Of a DNA stretch of 11,699 nucleotides, positions 7,036 through 11,699 are shown one piece after another. Within the stretch, counting starts at the first letter, position 1, and each line of letters starts with the position of its first letter. The stretch lies in NCBI GenBank assembly GCA_964387775.1, contig CAYLZO010000169.1, forward strand, positions 1 to 11,699, read 5' to 3'. Made by a program: the position numbers and the translations under genes. The notes beneath the pieces are model-generated. The model had not been told where the DNA came from, searched no databases, and saw only the letters and a program-made list of their open reading frames with translations. The stretch comes from CAYLZO01 sp964387775 (GTDB taxonomy: Bacteria; Chloroflexota; Anaerolineae; JAAYZQ01).

Positions 7036-7075
7036 CGAGAATGGAGCGCGGCTGAGTCTTCAGCCGCGCTTCTCG
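7036..7075. repeat. Stem-loop between convergent genes, possible bidirectional terminator
   Basis: The inner arms 7045-7055 and 7060-7070 (AGCGCGGCTGA and its complement) pair perfectly around GTCT. An outer 5-bp stem (CGAGA 7036-7040 with TCTCG 7071-7075) extends it past a 4-nt bulge. It lies 27 nt after the 103-aa gene stop. It also supplies the stop codon and last codons of the DinB-like remnant on the other strand. No T-run follows on either side, so terminator function is only possible. It may be another inserted palindrome. Confidence 0.7.
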
Positions 7076-7456
7076 AAATAGAGTAGGGGCGGGAGGACAA
7101 AGCCGCCGCCCCGGTCGATGACCTTGTTCTGGATCTCCTCCTCGGAGAGGGCCTCGAGGGTCGCTTTCAGCTTGCGGTCCAGCGCCTGGAACCAGGCCGC
7201 CAGCCGCTCGGCGCTCGGCGCTGGTCTCCAGCGCCGGGTCCTCGGCCCGGTAGCCAAAGTCCATCTCGAAGGTCTGGAACGACGTGACGTAGGCTTGCTC
7301 GACCTCGACCATCTCCCGGCAGAGCGCGCCCAGGGTCGGGTTCTCGCCGCCGGGCGTGTAGGCCAGGTCCTCGTCGGTCAGGATCTCCATGAGCTGGTTT
7401 CGCAGCGCCTGGGTCTGCTCCAATACGGGTCCTTGCTCTTGCATGATGCTGTTCAT
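7060..7456 (-). pseudogene. DinB-like protein remnant, frameshifted and C-terminally truncated
   Basis: ATG 7456, with AAGGAGC upstream, reads MNSIMQEQGPVLEQTQALRN and on to NPTLGALCREMVEVEQAYVTS and ALETSAER. There the frame derails into a Gly/Arg/Pro-rich sequence. The adjacent frame continues with SAERLAAWFQALDRKLKATL and EEEIQNKVIDRGGGFVLPPL. At the junction (about 7201-7218), a 7-nt unit, GCGCCGA on the minus strand, is present twice in tandem. Removing one copy joins the two frames exactly as SAERLAAW. The whole resembles DinB/YfiT-like four-helix proteins of about 165-170 residues. Only about 130 are present, because the frame ends in FEKRG and a stop inside the stem-loop at 7036-7075, so the C-terminal helix is missing. 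Non-functional as a normal DinB-fold enzyme unless the duplication is a sequencing error; even then it is truncated. Confidence 0.65.
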
Positions 7457-7499
7457 CGGTTTGCTCCTTCTTTTTTCTGTGGTTCACGAGTCCCCATAG

Positions 7500-7552
7500 A
7501 GCCTTGCAAAGGTCCGGGCGAGCCTGTGGCTCGCCCGGACCTTTGCAAGGCT
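7500..7552. repeat. Perfect 25-bp inverted repeat with 3-nt loop
   Basis: Positions 7500-7524 are the exact reverse complement of 7528-7552, with TGT between. It separates the aldo/keto reductase remnant from the DinB-like remnant on the minus strand, and the reductase homology ends where the repeat begins. The perfect match implies recent arrival or active maintenance. There is no T-run following, and it is unrelated in sequence to the repeat at 4801-4849. Confidence 0.9.
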
Positions 7553-7639
7553 TGGTTGGTTGACGCCGCGCATGTGCTCCAGGCCAAGGCCGATCACGCT
7601 GACGTTGAGGCCGGTTCGGCCCAGTTCGGTGGTTTTCAT
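7553..7639 (-). pseudogene. Aldo/keto reductase N-terminal fragment
   Basis: On the minus strand, ATG 7639 (AGGAG about 10 nt upstream) reads MKTTELGRTGLNVSVIGLGL, the typical first beta-strand region of NADPH-dependent aldo/keto reductases (pattern LGRTGLxVSxIGLG). Family members run to 280-330 residues. Here resemblance ends after about 28 residues, exactly where the 25-bp inverted repeat at 7500-7552 starts. The frame then passes through the repeat without family motifs and stops at 7484. No later part of the reductase (catalytic Tyr/Lys region) is found in the window. This is therefore a remnant; insertion of the palindrome together with a deletion is the simplest reading. Confidence 0.65.
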
Positions 7640-7672
7640 CCCTTTCTCACTCCTGCGCTTCACCAAGCGCCT

Positions 7673-7701
7673 TTGACTGGCACTCAGCAATGATGTATAA
7701 T
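7673..7701 (+). promoter_or_regulatory. Near-consensus sigma70 promoter of the vapBC operon
   Basis: TTGACT (7673-7678), a 17-nt spacer and TATAAT (7696-7701) match 11 of 12 consensus positions. Transcription would begin near 7708, leaving a very short leader before the RBS GGAGGT (7715-7720). VapBC promoters are usually repressed by their own complex; I see no obvious inverted repeat over this promoter. Confidence 0.85.
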
Positions 7702-7725
7702 GCCACTACGGAACGGAGGTGCTCA

Positions 7726-8058
7726 ATGTCTGCACGAAATGGCGCTCTTCAGGTTATCCAGGTTGCTTTTCCGCCCGACCTGCTGGCCTGGCTGGAATCG
7801 GTCGTCCCCGGGCGGGATCGTGACCGCTTCATCGTCGAGGCCACCGAGGAAGCCTTGCGCCAGGATCGGCTGGAAGATGTGCTGTCCTCGCTCCGCAAAG
7901 AGCCGGCCTGGTCGGATGAAGACCATCCCGATTTGATGACGGTTGAGGACGTGGATCGCTACATCCGGCGTCTCCGCGAAACGTGGATGCCCCGCTCCTG
8001 GGACGAAATCGCGGAAGAAGCCGAAAAAGAGATATCCTATGCCCAGTCATCTGCTTGA
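7726..8058 (+). CDS. vapB: VapB-like antitoxin (110 aa)
   Basis: ATG 7726 is chosen because GGAGGT (7715-7720) lies 5 nt before it; the upstream ATG at 7690 overlaps the promoter. The product has an N-terminal stretch (VIQVAFPPDLLAWLESVV then DRFIVEATEEALRQDR) compatible with a ribbon-helix-helix DNA-binding fold. It is followed by an acidic C-terminal half (DEIAEEAEKEISYA) suited to wrapping a toxin. The last 20 nt overlap the start of the PIN-domain gene, the usual antitoxin-toxin arrangement. Expected role: neutralise the VapC RNase and repress the operon. The family call rests mainly on the partner gene, since antitoxins diverge widely. Confidence 0.75.
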   Translation: MSARNGALQVIQVAFPPDLLAWLESVVPGRDRDRFIVEATEEALRQDRLEDVLSSLRKEPAWSDEDHPDLMTVEDVDRYIRRLRETWMPRSWDEIAEEAEKEISYAQSSA

Positions 8059-8398
8059 TAGCAATATCCTTATCTTGGCCTTGCGCAGTCAGATTTTGGC
8101 TTTGGATTTGATGGATGATTTGCGCATTGAAGGCGCCTTGTTCATCTCTGTCGCCACTCGCACCGAGATCCTGGCCGGTATGCGTCCCCACGAAGAAAAG
8201 CGCACAATGGCTCTGTTGGATTCCCTCATCAGTTTGCCGGCGACAGCGCCCATCGCCGATCAGGCGGGCCGCTGGATCTACCAATACGCCCGGCGCGGCG
8301 TCCAGCCTTCCTTTCCCGATGCCCTCATCGCGGCGACGGCGGTGGCTCACAAGCTGACCTTGGTGACGACCAACGTCCGTCACTTTCCGCTGGAAGGG

Positions 8399-11437
<3,039 letters not shown>

Positions 11438-11505
11438 GCTTCTCCTTCGTCTATCCTTTCCTCGCTTGGGTTGCTGCCTTGAGGTGCCGTTATGCTGCCA
11501 CGCTC

Positions 11506-11560
11506 ATTCTACAATGCGTATGCGTCAAATCATGTCATGAATGGATCGAATCTTTGTTCT
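11506..11560 (-). promoter_or_regulatory. Tentative uvrA promoter region with LexA-like box
   Basis: On the minus strand, a -10-like TAGAAT (11511-11506) lies about 70 nt before the uvrA ATG, with no good -35 at 17 nt. On the plus strand, CGAATCTTTGTTCT (11547-11560) matches the CGAAC-N4-GTTCG type of LexA box at 8 of 10 defined positions. uvrA is SOS-controlled in many bacteria, but both matches are weak. Confidence 0.2.
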
Positions 11561-11655
11561 AATCTTGACGTGAGGTGGCGAGATTGGCCACCCAATTCTA
11601 ACATAGGTCGGGGCAGCCGCCAATTTCCCGGGTGTTCAACGTTGCCGATTCGCGC

Positions 11656-11684
11656 TTGCCCGCCGGACGCGGATATGATATAAT
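11656..11684 (+). promoter_or_regulatory. Promoter at the right edge for a gene outside the window
   Basis: TTGCCC (11656-11661), a 17-nt spacer and a perfect TATAAT (11679-11684) form a rightward promoter whose start point would fall near 11691. The gene it serves lies beyond the window. The bases between uvrA and here (11438-11655) hold no coding frame I can support. Confidence 0.55.
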
Positions 11685-11699
11685 CCATCGCACAGAGAT

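Noticed and set aside
7690..7725. Upstream ATG as the start of the antitoxin
   Set aside because: It would place the start codon within the promoter -10 region, whereas ATG 7726 has an ideally spaced GGAGGT.
11438..11655. Small gene upstream of uvrA (63-codon frame at 11492)
   Set aside because: No Shine-Dalgarno, a composition unlike the neighbouring genes, and the frame runs through the promoter at the right edge.

Overview
The window looks like chromosomal DNA of a GC-rich bacterium, most likely a member of the Chloroflexota (Anaerolineae-like). The grounds are the very large BTAD-STAND-TPR regulator, small exported proteins of the YTLTWWTVDGGG type ending in a YLPLVV-like tail, a secreted FTYQGRL-domain protein, and many short palindromic repeats, some lying inside genes. 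No marker gene fixes the taxonomy, so this is inference.

Left part (1-4400): the 5' end of a gene for an exported protein runs leftwards off the window. Across a 0.4 kb spacer, a 1231-residue transcriptional regulator runs rightwards. It has a good sigma70-type promoter and, directly upstream, a 14-codon leader ORF whose stop overlaps the regulator's start. The regulator joins an N-terminal winged helix plus BTAD, an ATPase of the STAND/AAA type, TPR-like repeats and a second, C-terminal HTH.

Middle part (4400-7010): a probable operon of a 72-aa cytoplasmic protein, a frameshifted small gene, a 506-aa secreted repeat protein and a 103-aa exported protein. Each has a strong Shine-Dalgarno sequence. 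It lies just downstream of the regulator, which is its obvious candidate controller. A perfect 21-bp inverted repeat sits inside it.

Decayed patch (7030-7640): two gene remnants on the minus strand, one DinB-like and one aldo/keto reductase. Each is cut off at a palindromic element, and the DinB-like one also carries a 7-bp tandem duplication that shifts its frame. Next comes an intact VapBC-type toxin-antitoxin operon with a near-consensus promoter.

Right part (8399-11437): uvrA on the minus strand, tail-to-tail with vapC and overlapping it by 33 nt. UvrA is about 70 residues longer than usual. The excess is explained by three in-frame insertions, two of which are copies of one GC-rich palindromic repeat family. 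Beyond uvrA, a rightward promoter at the very edge drives a gene outside the window.

The most unusual content is the group of palindromic repeats, from several apparently unrelated families. Some were absorbed in frame by an essential-type repair gene, while others sit where genes have been truncated.
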